Of a DNA stretch of 64,000 nt, positions 50,360 through 62,122 are shown piece after piece. The stretch lies in contig CM034595.1 in NCBI GenBank assembly GCA_020091685.1, positions 40,472,232 to 40,536,231 on the forward strand. Reading direction: 5' to 3'. The number at the start of each line of letters is the position of its first letter. Within the stretch, counting starts at the first letter, position 1. This stretch comes from Lutjanus erythropterus (lineage: Eukaryota > Chordata > Actinopteri > Lutjaniformes > Lutjanidae). The notes beneath the pieces were generated by a model. It saw only the letters and a list, made by a program, of their open reading frames with translations. It ran no database searches and had not been told where the DNA came from. The translations under genes were made by a program, and so were the position numbers.

Positions 50360-51279
50360 AAGTAACGTGTCCTGAAACAATGTCCCAGCTGCTCTGGATA
50401 GTCCCCACACCTCACTCTCGACGTTTTTTGTTCGAACTACTTTCTCCCAAAGAAATAATCCCTGTGACAGCTGTTAATAGTGTGATTTAAGGATTATCCA
50501 CAGTAACACAACATTTCTGGAAATTATTTTTTTTCTCTTCCTTTGAGAGACACAAATTACCCTCTGTGCACTTCATGCGTATTGGTTCGGAGGCGGAGTT
50601 TTCAGAGGAAAACATCTCAAAACATAAACTTAAGACCGAAACATGACATTTCTTAACGCCTATGACCGTGGGTGTGTGTTTTGAGCACCTGCCCTCCGGG
50701 TGAACTGAACTTTTAAACTCTTCATTTCTCTTGAAATCTCCTGTTAAGTTTTTTTTAGAATTGTGTCACAGCACTTGATGCAACGCTTCTTTGGAGCTTA
50801 GTGATGTTTACAAAGAACAAAGCTAGTTGCTAATCGGAAAAAATGACAAGTGCACAGAAGAGAAAGCCTCGGCCTGGACATCCGTTACCATTAACCGTCA
50901 ATTATATATTAATTTGCTTGTAATTCAGCTTCACGGACAGCCTTTAGAACCTGGACTACAAATTTAAAAGTTGTGTAGGTTTGAATGTTTCAAAGTTTAA
51001 TATTTTGTGAGGAGATCTACAATAAAGCCTGGAATCTTTTGAACTTCATCGTCAATAAATTCTACATTTTTATAGCAGTCATATAATCAAAGCGATATTA
51101 TGGTGAAACTGTTGTTCCCCTTTAAGGTCGGCTTCCTCTTACTCTCGTTTCCAGTTTGATTCCATTTAAAAGAAAAAGAAAAAACTTCACTGATTGTGTG
51201 TTTTTTCTGTCTCACATCCAAAATAAAAATGAAATCAAAATTTCCAGTTTTGTGCCACTGGAATTTTTCATACCACAAA

Positions 51280-51282
<3 letters not shown>

Positions 51283-51332
<50 letters not shown>
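51283..51332. repeat. TG microsatellite
   Basis: About 25 uninterrupted TG dinucleotides. Confidence 0.95.
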
Positions 51333-51333
<1 letters not shown>

Positions 51334-51654
51334 TGTGCATGTGTGCTGTGCGTGGGTGTTTCCAGTTAATGACTCACCACATAGGGAGGGGGAAGTGTGA
51401 ACAGGCTTAGTGATCTGAGACAGAACTAGAATTACTGCCCACAGATGTAGGCCTCCATCAGCCGGTTACATCCCTGACCATGTCTCATGTCTCTTACATA
51501 TAATATACATAGGACAGACTTAAAAATAGGTGTCAAAATGGGAATTTTCATTAATATTGAGACCTACGTACGTTAATGAGACCATCCGTGAGCAGATTGG
51601 CTCCCAATTAACTGGGTCAGATTCTTTGTGAAATCAGATTAATCAGATCCTGTT

Positions 51655-51835
51655 TCTACATTTTTACAGACAGAGTTACAGTAAGTGGTATATTAGCCAG
51701 TTAAAAGGAAGCATTTCTATTCCTATAATTGTATTTTTGAGGTCATATTTTGTGGTTTTGACAGTGGAAACACTACTGCCAAAATCAACAGAATTAAAAG
51801 GTTCCTTGTTGTAGCTTGAAGTACTTCTAAACTGG
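51655..51835. mobile_element. degenerate repeat shared with 20430-20600 and 53120-53230
   Basis: TTAGCCAGTTAAAAGGAAGC, TTTTTGAGGTCATATTTTGT and CCAAAATCAACAGAATTAAA recur in modified form at 20455-20600, with a shorter match near 53140. Three divergent copies in one window indicate an interspersed family. The ends are not defined. Confidence 0.45.
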
Positions 51836-51891
51836 AAATATTTCTTAACTTAACATACATTTGTGAAAAACAGAAAACACTTTTTTTATAT

Positions 51892-52172
51892 ACACTCGCC
51901 AGCCACTTCATTAGGTACACCTTGCTAGTACCAGGCTGGACCCACTTTTGCCTTCAGAACTGCCTTAATTCTTTAAGACATAGATTCAACAAGGTGCTGG
52001 AAACATTCCTCAGAGATTTTGGTCCATATTATGATGAGAGCATCACACAGTTGCTGCAGATTTGTCGGCTGCACATCCATGATCCAATTCTCCCGTTCCT
52101 CCACATCCTAAAGGTTCTCTATTGGACTGAGATCTGGTGACTGTGGAGACCACTGGAGTACAGTGGTTTACA
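51892..52172 (-). pseudogene. Tc1/mariner transposase remnant (3' end of element)
   Basis: The minus strand reads WSPQSPDLSPIENL, then a stop where the family has tryptophan, then DVEERE, MDVQPTNLQQL and IWTKISEECFQHLVESM, a second stop, and RIKAVLKAK. PDLxPIE is the hallmark around the final acidic residue of the Tc1 DDE domain. The element end ACACTCGCCAGCCACTTCAT at 51892 is the known terminal sequence of this fish family. Upstream transposase domains are missing. It is dead because of stops and truncation. Confidence 0.85.
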
Positions 52173-52404
52173 TTTACATTAGCAATTATGTGCATACTAT
52201 GCTGGCTAACAATAAGCTTTCAAGGGGCATATTTTGGTTATACTGACTTTGAAAAAGAGGACAGTTTAATTAGACATTGCTTATTTCTTACATACTTGCT
52301 ACATTTGTTACTATGGTGGTGTTTATGGTAGCTGTTATGTGTTGTTTAGGTTGTGCAACAAATTCAGTTCATTTTGAACTTACAATTTGTGTAGGTTCCT
52401 CTTT

Positions 52405-52510
52405 GGCCAATGTTACACCCATCCACCAAGTTTCATGAATACTGGGCGGCAGTTTTACCATAATCCTCCTGACAAACAGACATTCAAACAAAACCAAAAA
52501 CTTCCTTGGC
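52405..52510. mobile_element. repeat fragment (3' tail type)
   Basis: CACCAAGTTTCATGAATACT, TTTTACCATAATCCTCCTGA and CAAACAGACATTCAAACAAA with CTTCCTTGGC match a common fish repeat tail. Only this tail is visible. Confidence 0.4.
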
Positions 52511-53119
52511 AATAATAGCACCACCTGTTGGTGAGAATGAATCTGCCAGCACAGAAGAGTAAAGCAAAGTTAACCATTGGGCATCTGCTACAAAGACTGA
52601 AAGTAAACCTCAGTGCTATGCATCTCTGTAGAGACAAGACCTAAGACTGAAGCAAACAGAAACTCATGAACACATGAATTACCACCTGAGAAACCGCAAG
52701 CGGGGCACTGTGACTGGCAGAGACAGTTGATTGTGGTAACCCCGGAAAAAAAAAAAAAATGCACTGTTGATGTCAGTTCTGTTGACATGGAGACACTTCC
52801 TGCTTCACATGCAGCTTGTAGGACAAATAATTGCATTTTCTACCAAAATGAAACTCTAATAACAAAAATCTGACAGTAATCAAAACAAAATTCAGTGTTT
52901 ATTTGAGAAGATATATGTCAGAGGACGTCTGAGGGAAACCAGTGAACCAACACTGCCGTGACTTCTGTCAAAATCTGACTCATCAAAGTTTCTAACTGGT
53001 TATGAAAAGTCCCAGTTTAATACAGATGTCTCTATATGACCTACATAAGCAAATGAAAACATCTGCGAGTTATTCTGCCTGCCACCAGGTTAGATTCTCC
53101 CTGACATCATAAACAAGAC

Positions 53120-53640
53120 TGGAGATTTTTCTTTAGATAATTGTATTTTTGATGTTATATTTGTGGTCTTAATGCTAACGAGTTTTGGAGATATCTGCCT
53201 TTTCTTCAGTATAATGGGACTAAATGTCACTGTGCTCGTGGTGCTAGAAGCGCCGAAAGAAAAAACATTTGAAAAACTAAACAGCAATGTGTCCTTCCAG
53301 AAACCATGACTCAGGATTATTCACAGACGTTGTTGTGAGCAATTCCATGTAGGAACTATTTTATTTCTATCGAACTACACCTGCCAATCATATCCTCGCA
53401 CTAGCTAGTTCACCTGTGCTAACATAGACAGAAAGTAGTTCCTAGATCTAGTAGATCTAGTTTATTGGAGAAATTATAGATTGGAAATGACACCAGTATA
53501 TCTTAGATAGTTCATTGGCATTGTTGGTATCTCTTCCAGGATACTGGTCTTAGTCCTGGTATCATAGTTCTTCCCTACATCTAACTCTCAGCAAGAAAGT
53601 GAACGCGTCTTTCCAAAACTGTCAAACTATTCCTTTAAAC
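53120..53640. mobile_element. degenerate MITE relic
   Basis: CAGCAATGTGTCCTTCCAGA, TTGTTGTGAGCAATTCCATG, TAGGAACTATTTTATTTCTA and CAAACTATTCCTTTAAAC are typical of a widespread fish repeat whose right end is near 53640. It is related to the relic at 18890-19100. Confidence 0.5.
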
Positions 53641-53740
53641 TTTGTCTTATCTTATGTTATTTCATTTTTTATTATGTTTTTATTGAATTGTATGCAATGA
53701 TGTGGTGTAGTACTGTACCGTGCATGTACTGAATACAGCA

Positions 53741-54066
53741 TAGTCATTTCCAAACACTGGGTCGGGACCCACAGGTGGGTCACAAGAGATTTTATTCAAG
53801 TCCCCAAATAAAAGAAATATTATGGAGGAAATTCTGCCAATTTTAACATTTATATCTGCAGTATACCTTTTATAAAGCAATTAAATGTGAATATTTATTT
53901 TACTGACGAGAGAAAAAAGAACCTGTCGATTGCAGCCCTATTTATATGATTGATTTATATGAACTATTACCAGAGTTTATTGATAAGGCTTATTGTGATT
54001 TGGGTTGCGATGGTTCGTCATTTCAAAAAATTAGGTCCCCAGGAAAAAAGTCTGGGAAACTCTGGC
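53741..54066. mobile_element. hAT-type non-autonomous element
   Basis: The left end TAGTCATTTCCAAACACTGG with GGTCGGGACCCACAGGTGGG and the right end AGTCTGGGAAACTCTG are inverted, of the CAGTGGTTCCCAAAC type. It is about 325 bases with no transposase and no visible target duplication. Confidence 0.6.
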
Positions 54067-54213
54067 ACATTGTGTTGTGTTCAAATCATTCATTGTAATG
54101 AAAATATTAAGTAAAACTTTATTTATATAGTTGGCACATTTCTGGAGCAGATCTTGCTGCTTTAAAATTAGAGGAAAAAGTCAAACATTTCCTTACATTC
54201 AGAATGATTAGTC

Positions 54214-54305
54214 TCTCTTGTTCTTGCCAATGTTATTCTTGTTCTTCTTGTTCGTCTTCTTGTTCTACCTCATCTTCTGCTTCTTCTTCTTCTTTCTCCT
54301 CCCCT
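54214..54305. repeat. TTC/TTG-rich low-complexity tract
   Basis: Imperfect trinucleotide repeats of CTT, GTT and TCT dominate. The serine/cysteine-rich open frame that it generates is an artefact of the repeat. Confidence 0.8.
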
Positions 54306-57300
54306 TCTATTAGGAAATCTGCCTTCCCATGCATGAAAATAAATCAGGCCTTGCACATCCATTCTGTGGACAATAGTGGGAGTGTTTCCACTTCCATAAC
54401 CACAAAATGTCATGTCAAAAGTAAAATTATCTAACTAAAAATTTTGTTTTGTTTTATCTGATTTGAAGGAGACTCCGACCCGACGGCAGGTATTGAATAA
54501 GTTGATCTTGTTAACTTATGTAGGTCATCAGTAATAAAATGAGACTACTTCATAACCAGTTAAAAACTCTTTGTAGTATTTTTAAGAAGTTTTAAACGAT
54601 TATGGTCCGGGCAGTTCTGCTCATGTTTTTATCATTTGTCTTCCTCCTCTTCCTTTTTTCGTCGTTGTCGTCTTCCTCCTCAGAGCGTCCGGCCCGCCGA
54701 CAGCAGCTATAATTATATTTCTAATTTAAATGTCCCGCAAACCCACTTTGGAAATTCTGTGTTTATGTTTTATGACGGTACAAATAAAGCAAATTTAAAT
54801 TTGAATTACAGAGAGAGGGAGGCAAAGCGGGGCTCTCCCAGTTAGACAGGAAGTCTGCGGGGCTCTCCCCTCATATTCAAACACAGGAGTCTCTGGGGAC
54901 GAGACAGAGACCAAATTCAACAACAAGGACCTTTCTTCTCTCTTCTCCATCTTGTGATAAGTGATCAGATCTTTACATCACTGTTCTTCCCCTATCAATT
55001 CTTCTCTCGGTCATCGGTTTCCTCTTAATAACACGTACAGACTGGAAACCGGATGTTAAACTGAGATATACCTGCTTCCTCATTCACTGAAATGAGGAAA
55101 TCCATAAATGGAATTCTTATAAAAAATGTATCATTGTGTGGATCTTTACACCACTAGAGGGGGTAAGTTAGACGTTTTGGGTGACATTTTCCAAACCAGC
55201 AGACAATAGACCTTTGTCTTATAAAGAATGCAGGCCGTTCTCTAGCTTCTCCTTTGTGTGTGTGTTACGTGTGCAGCGTGATCACAGCGGGAGAACATTT
55301 TCCTTTGTTGACACCAAACACAAGCCTGTCCTTTACTGACTTCACTTTGTGTTTGTGACATTCCCAACTTCAGTTTTCATCCGCTTGGCACCAAAACACT
55401 GAGGGAATATCAAACAAACCACATGAGAAACATCCCACTGTGTCAGACTACGCTCAGAGAATTCAACCTCAAAGCTGGTCCAAACCTGTCTGTCAGAGCA
55501 CTGTGACCTGCGTCTCGCGAGGTCTTGCCACACAAAAACAAAAAATCCACAGTGTACAGTCAGGCTGCATAGGTGCAAAGTCATCAGTGCAAGGAAGTGC
55601 TCTGCTTACTCATTGACCATTCAAGTCCATATAATTGTGATGACTTAAATGTAAGGTTAGTTTGTACAGAAAGGATTGGAGCTGCTGTGTCACACAGTAT
55701 ACTTTAGCATATTATAAAGTAATTAGATTAACCTTAAACGTGGCAAAGGTTAAACTTTGTTATAGCTGATGATAAGATATGGTGAGGTGTGTTCATGAAA
55801 GGTCAAAAGTCTTTCTAAGGCAGAATTAGTGGCACTTGTAATTAAATAGTCATCATAGTGCAACGTCAGAGAGATACATGTTTTAGTTGCAGTGGTGGAA
55901 GAGAGTCTCTTACTTAAAGGTCCCATTCACACAAAAATATGTTTTTCTTATGTTAATGTCCCCTAAAATACTCAACTTTGACTATACTGACTTGTGTCTG
56001 TTTAAAGTTTGTCACAGAGAGGTGTTTTCATGTCTCTCTACTGAAAGGGGTGTTGTGTGTTCTGTGCAGTTCTCTAAAATCTGACATTCAAACGCACACT
56101 GGGCGAGCTGGATTTGGTATGTAACAAATTCAAAAGATGATCACTCTGATGCAAGCAAAGTAACCTGAAACCTCCAGCACAGAGTGGCAGTACAGACAGC
56201 GAGAGTTAGCATTAGCTGTGCCACCCACTGCCAGTTATAGATGCTAACAGATGCTAACTACACTTATTATTCTGATTTGTCTGGCAGTTGCCAGTTTCGG
56301 TGCAGAATGGATTCCTCATCTGAGTCTGGCTCAAACATGTATATCTGGCTGAATCTCTCTGATGAACGCTAAATGCTAGCGCCGGCCGTCTTGATGTGCA
56401 CCACTTTTTCATCTGCCTAGCGGAGGCAGTGGTGGTGGTTTAAATTTGTTATGAGAATCTTTTTTTTTTAACAATGGGTCAAATAACTGTATACAAAGTG
56501 AAAAAGGTTGCTCACATACACAGCAGATGAAAAAGTGGACAGAGCTTCTGGATCTAAAAAGTGAAACCAATGTGGAAGTGCCTTAAACTTGCATTTTTTT
56601 TTTCAAATGATCAGCTAATGAGTTTATGGTCTTTATGGTCTAAAATCTTCTTCAATATAATATGATGTTCATTTTCTAAATTATGTTCCTATTTAGATTA
56701 AAGTGGATTTTAAAGCAGGCTATGCTTTAAGGCGGGTCTACTGTGTGATTGACACGTCATTCTCAGTGAGTCTGCACAGTGCAACACACAGGGCTCACCA
56801 AACTCATATCACACAGCTATTCTAGACATTTTTAATCAAATACGGATCAAAATCCTGTTATTACTTCACATATTTCTTGCTTAAAATGTTTATAGGAACA
56901 TATTTTAGTGTACTGCTTAGCTAGAATATGAGAAATATGGCATCCAGGCAGGCCACCATTATTTCCTGCTGAATGGACAAGCATGCATCAGTTGCAGCGT
57001 GTCACACACTGTGCATTCTCTGGTTACATAAAAATAAGATGGCAATCCATATGATGCATGATGGGCCTCAAAACCAATGGCTCTGCCCACTAATATACTG
57101 TGTGTCATCGCTCGCAGTGACAAACCTAAGGACAATTATCATTTAAATCTATTTATCATCATTTAAAGCTTTTTTAGCATCTTTTAGCTCAACATTTTGG
57201 TTTTACAGTTCACAACTTTGGAGTTGGAGTTGGTGGAGAGGAAAACAGAGCTAAAAGGAGAGTGAATATTGTTCTTACATTGATCAGACACAATCATAAC

Positions 57301-57320
57301 TCCAAATGCAGTCTAAAAAC

Positions 57321-57605
57321 ATACTGTGCTTAAATACCATTTTGAGTACTTGTACTTTACTTGAGTGTTTTAAATTTTCTGCTACTTTATTATGTTTTTT
57401 TCATTGTCATTTCAATAGATTTATAGCTATATCTGTTATCATATTTCTTGTGCACTGACTTCTGTTATTTTATCAATTTTACATTACTGTTTTGGTCAAT
57501 CTTCTTCTTCTATAAAGTAACTACTAACTATAGTTATTGGTGAATGTATTATAGTAAATAAAGTAGCATAGAATAGAAATACTCAAATCCAAGTATCTCA
57601 CAACC
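57321..57605. mobile_element. MITE family H (AAGTACTTGTACTTTACTTGAGT-type), copy 1
   Basis: GAGTACTTGTACTTTACTTG followed by TTTTCTGCTACTTTATTATG is the signature of a very common fish MITE. A longer copy lies at 63376-63790. Right-end motifs are decayed. Confidence 0.55.
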
Positions 57606-58888
57606 TACTGCAGCACAACATTTGTGTGGTATGAATTTATCAACACGAAGTGAAGGAAATCATGCTTTGATGTCATTGTTGGCCTGAGAGGTCTCAGAGC
57701 CTCATACTTCTGCGAGCAGGCTCCTGGGTGTCTGCAAGTAATGATAAGATGTCGACCTTGTTGATGTTTCTGAGTAACACACACGCTTCGTCTGGTTCCT
57801 GTCTGGAGCCGTGACGTGACGAGATTCTGCATGACGCAGGAAATGCCGAGTAAAACCGAGCGAATGTAATGTTATGTTAGCTTTTTATCTGACCATAGGC
57901 GAGCAGTACCAAGATCTCCTCTGATATCAGATTTGTGCTGTAATGCACTTGTGTATTCAAGTCAGGACAACTTGAACTGAGCAACTTTTCTTATCAAAGT
58001 AAAGACTGACTCAGGGTTGAGTCCACAAAAATTCTAGGAATCCTCTCAGAGGCCTCATAGCTTAGCCAAAAAAATTCTAGCAAGGAGCTGTAGCTTAGGA
58101 ATGACTGAGGAAAAAGGTGTGGCTCGACCCATATGACTCATGGAAGAACATGATTGGTTGTTAAAAAAAGGAGGATGCGTAAAAGAAAATAGTGTAGGAC
58201 ATAGTGATAATGGGCATAGAAGGGACAGTGAAATCAATAGAATTTAGTCTTTATTAAGACATTCACCTTCACTCATTAAAACAATGTCATATTTGTTCAC
58301 ATTTTTTCAGCTCTTTATTTTTTTAATATATGTTTTGTATGTTGACACTTACTGGTTTTCCTATTTTTTTTATTTATGTTGCTGTTGCTTTTCTGATTGG
58401 CTGACATTAAAGAGCTGTCAAAGCACTTCCTAACTGGAGGCGATGTGAATGAGCGAGTGAGCGGACAGCTGATCGCCTCAGTTTTCCTGCTCCGTGCATC
58501 AGCGAACTGAGCTGAGCGACGTGTCGTGTCACCTGCTTCCTTAATTGTATTTCATTGAATTTTTATGCACCTCCAGCCTATTTTATCTGCTTAAAATTGA
58601 TGTAACAACCTTGACGTTTTTGTTTCCCCTCATCAGAGCAATCACAACGGAGGACTGTTTATATTTTACTATTATATTATACTTTTATATGATCCACAGC
58701 AGCCTATTTAGAAAAAATATCCTCAAAAAGGATGGGGTTTGGGAAGAAAAAGGGAAATTTTGGGAGTTACAGCTAAGTAAACTATCCTCTAACTAAACAG
58801 AAACAAGACGGATTTAAGAAAATTATGTTAGTTATGAATAAATAACTCAGACACCTAAATAAATCTGAAGTAAGGAAGTGCTGTTAAC

Positions 58889-59250
58889 TTGTTATCAACT
58901 GTGACAAGTCAGCTGAGTTTGGTAGTAAAAGGGACTAGAATTATTCCTTGTCATGATAACAGTAAGCTCTCGCTGTTGTGTCTTCAAACTGTTAAACGCA
59001 CACCTGCTCATTCGTTATCCCTTAGATATATCACAGCAAATTCCTTGTATGTGAAAACTTACTTGGCAATAAGACTCATTCTGACATGGTGTATTTATGA
59101 CTACTATTTGGGAACATCTCTGTGGAATAAATTGTTAGCCATACTTAACAAGGGAAGCTTGCTGTGCCTGGAATTTGCTGATAATTTCATCACTAGGAGC
59201 AGCTCTTTGTACGAGGAGGCTCTGTACAGAAGTACAGATTTCCACGTCGG
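58889..59250. mobile_element. interspersed repeat with GGCAATAA-type tail
   Basis: CAAATTCCTTGTATGTGAAA followed by ACTTGGCAATAAGACTCATT is the typical tail motif of an abundant fish retroposon. The 132-codon frame covering it has no recognisable protein family and probably arises from the repeat. Confidence 0.4.
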
Positions 59251-59979
59251 CCTGAATGTACTTGGTTCCCTTGTAACCAGTGTTTAGTTGTTAGAAACCC
59301 TTCTTCTGTAGCCATAAATAGAACAGCATTGTTGCAATGACCTATATTGGTTTAAAGGTTACAGTCTGTTCTGATCACAACCATGTCACTGCAAGGTGTG
59401 GTTATGATCTTGTCTATCCACTACGTCACTTGTGTGGCAATCTTGGCCAATGTTAGATGATATCAGGATGTGTTTTATCATCCTTTTGATGACAAGTTAA
59501 ATTAAAGATTAAAGGTGTGGCAGTAAAGTGTGGTCCACCATGAGCCCTCAGAACAGCTTCTTCTTATCTCTGAACTCTAATGAAGGGATAAAACACAATT
59601 CTTCCAAAGTCATTCTCTAGTTTGGTGTTTTGATGGCGTTGGTGGAGAGCAAAGTGAGACCCATCACTTCAAAATCTCCCATATGTGTTTATTTTGGGGT
59701 TTGCTCTTTCACCGCAAAAGCAAAATGATTCAAAACAAACGGTACATTTAAAATTCCAAGGCTCAATAAAACTACGAGGCAGGCATCTTTTTCAGTGAAA
59801 GGCTCACAGCTACATGATACTTCACTGACTAAAACAGAACACAATCACAGTGGGACAAACTGATCAAACAAATGAACCACGAAAATGTAAATTATGCAGC
59901 CGGGCTGGTTTGAGAAGTTTTGGTTATAAGACTTTTTTCATAGAGAAATTTGTCACATTTTGAAATGTGATGAATTCAA

Positions 59980-60235
59980 GCCGCGGACCACCAACATTCT
60001 ATTCAGTGCTGCTCAAATCTAATACCACTTCCCCAAGGACAATCACGTCCAAACTACTCCACAAACGGTCGAGCGGCTGCAAGTTTTACCTCCAGCCAAT
60101 CAACAGCACACCTGACTCGACTAATCAGCTGTTTGAAGATTGAAATCAGCTGATTAAAGGAGTCGAGCCTGGTAGGAATGAAAACCCGCAGCCACATGGC
60201 CCTTCATGGAATAGTTTAGACATTCCTGCCCTAGA
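59980..60235. mobile_element. degenerate DNA-repeat copy
   Basis: CAGTGCTGCTCAAATCTAAT, CCAATCAACAGCACACCTGA, GAATGAAAACCCGCAGCCAC and ATGGCCCTTCATGGAATAG resemble the order of motifs in a widespread teleost element. Ends and class are uncertain. Confidence 0.4.
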
Positions 60236-60961
60236 GGTGTGTGAGTTTTTTCATTTAAAATACTCACACTGAAACCAGGATGGGATCATTTTCTTTCAAG
60301 AGAAACATACTTGATTTGAAACTTATGACAAGCTCCAAAAAACTAGCCAATTGTGGCAGAAATCTTGATGATCTTCAGGCTGCCTGGTGTCGTCTATAAA
60401 AACAAGATACGACATGTCCCGCTGAATGGGTGACAAAGTCAGCATTCCTATTTTCATGGCAATCGTTAACTTCCAGAGACTATCAACAGCCGTAAAGGCA
60501 AACTCTACGTTCACTGTGAGCAGGAAGCCAGTTTCAATATTGAGTGAGAGACAAAAATCAAGAAAATTAATTTGTGTGACAGTATTTGTTGAAAAGTAGC
60601 AGTAATACAACTGAAAACAGCCAACAAAGTACTGTTAGTTTGAGGAAAAGTATGTTTTATATATAGACATTTTTGCAGGGGATACTTGGATGAAAAAAGT
60701 ATTTCAAAGGGGCACATTGCTGAAAAAAATACTGACAACCACTGTTCTATATAAAAGTTGACACAATCCACATTTGATATATTTTTGGTGGAATATCCCT
60801 TTTAAATTTAAGCGAGTGAAGCCGTGAAAGGTCATGAAAGATATGGGGGAAAAAAGAAGTTAAACATATGAAAACTGTAAAAATCAAGCATTCAGATTTG
60901 CTAAGGCGGTGTTTTATCTTCATGGTGTTTTGGATGGATACCTGAAAACAATGACTGTTGC

Positions 60962-61219
60962 CCCACAGGAGCTTCCAGACATTTGGTGATGGGGAAAAAA
61001 TTCTTGCATTACTCAAGCACCTGTAAACACATTAGCAGTCCCTCTGGTGAGGGCGTGAGCCTGAATGTGGAGGTGATAAGTATCATGGAGGAACACACTC
61101 AGCTGGATGAGGAGGACATCCCAGACATGTTGAGGCAGAGAATGGTCTCGGTGTCTCATTTTGTCAGCCTCAACTTTACCTCATCTTACCTTCACTGCAT
61201 TACTGAGGAGCCTGAGTGA
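60962..61219 (+). pseudogene. protein-like fragment of unknown family, frame-broken
   Basis: An acceptor-like CCCCACAG precedes position 60970. One frame reads SFQTFGDGEKILALLKHL then stops. The next frame continues from about 61040 with SGEGVSLNVEVISIMEEH, TQLDEEDIPDMLRQRM and VSVSHFVSLNF, ending in TGA at 61217-61219. The amphipathic, acidic-then-hydrophobic pattern looks like real protein. I do not recognise the family. It may be a decayed exon, a retrocopy piece or chance. Confidence 0.25.
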
Positions 61220-61748
61220 TGCATAAACCCTCGCAGTGGTGCATGATGTCATTATCACTGTGGCAAAACAGTATGAAAGAACATTTGTGGTCGCACATCA
61301 CCATCTGAAAGGGTGTACGTAAGAATGACATGTCACCTGGCACGAACATGAAGGAGTCTTTATGAATGTTTATGACTGTTGTCATTTTTAATGCAAAGCT
61401 AACTTTGTTTGAGACGCCTGTGTTATAACAACTCGACCAAGACAACATAACCTGTCAATACATGCCATAATTATCAAATGTGTTAATATTACATTACATT
61501 AGGGCTTATTTGTTTTTGTTTTTTTTACATTGACTGTCATGAGACCTTTTTAATTGTGTCATGAAAACTTCCCTTAACTCAACTACAGTGGTGCAGTTAC
61601 AAAAAACAGTTCACACCTGTTAAGTTTTACCACAGCTTCTCAAGAAATAGACTATAGACTATGCTGGCTAACTGATATATGCTAATGTTAAGCTAGCTTT
61701 CAAAAATCTTTATGTTCTCTCTGCACTTCCATCATTTCCTTCAGTGAA

Positions 61749-61771
61749 GGGGGGGGGGGGGGGGGGGGGGG
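61749..61771. repeat. poly-G run
   Basis: Twenty-three consecutive G, followed by TCTCTTTGTG. The run generates proline-rich frames on the minus strand that are not genes. Confidence 0.95.
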
Positions 61772-62110
61772 TCTCTTTGTGAATCTCTTTATGCAGGCGA
61801 TTGCACAACAACTCTTCCCATTTTTACATCTGATTGACACCCTGATAGAAGACTTCTTACACAGTAGACACAAGAAACACACTACTTTCTCTTCTTATGA
61901 AGTAGGAAGGTATTTTAAGGACTCATCCTGAACTCTGGGTGCACAAAAACTTACACGCTCTGATCAGCCAAGTTAACTACCACTAAATCAGCAGTAAAGT
62001 CCATCTGAAATGTTTATCTGTGTCAGTTTATCAGAACATCATCATCCACTGCTTGCTCTGCTGCCAAAGGCTCATAGAGAACAAGGCTAAGACCTGGAAA
62101 TAAAAACACA

Positions 62111-62122
62111 NGGGGGGGGGGG
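62111..62122. other. ambiguous base N beside a second poly-G run
   Basis: This is the only N in the window. It is followed by 11 G and then TCTCTTTGAG. The downstream octamer TCTCTTTG matches the one after the first poly-G run 350 bases earlier. Confidence 0.95.

Larger units (their letters stand above)
43331..51891. other. gene-poor region right of tmod4, part 1
   Basis: No confident exon is present. 43500-44350 is AT-rich without recognised elements. Individual elements are listed separately: a CGCG-bearing MITE at 44364-44553, a CG-rich segment at 44880-45165, degenerate repeats at 45860-46360 and 48900-49620, a MITE at 49811-50359 and a TG microsatellite. 46400-48300 and 50400-51280 hold nothing I can name. 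I saw no sequence resembling VPS72. Confidence 0.6.
52173..57320. other. gene-poor region right of tmod4, part 2
   Basis: It contains repeat fragments at 52405-52510, 53120-53640 and 53741-54066, TTC-rich low complexity near 54214-54305, and a likely DNA repeat from about 55912. 54310-55900 has no recognised gene or repeat. No splice-linked coding exons were found. Confidence 0.55.

Noticed and set aside
54204-54434. Serine/cysteine-rich open frame.
   Set aside because: It comes from a TTC/TTG trinucleotide tract and lacks any further protein features.
58889-59287. 132-codon plus-strand frame, one of the longest in the window.
   Set aside because: It overlaps a repeat tail with the CTTGGCAATAA motif and shows no recognised domain or splice context.
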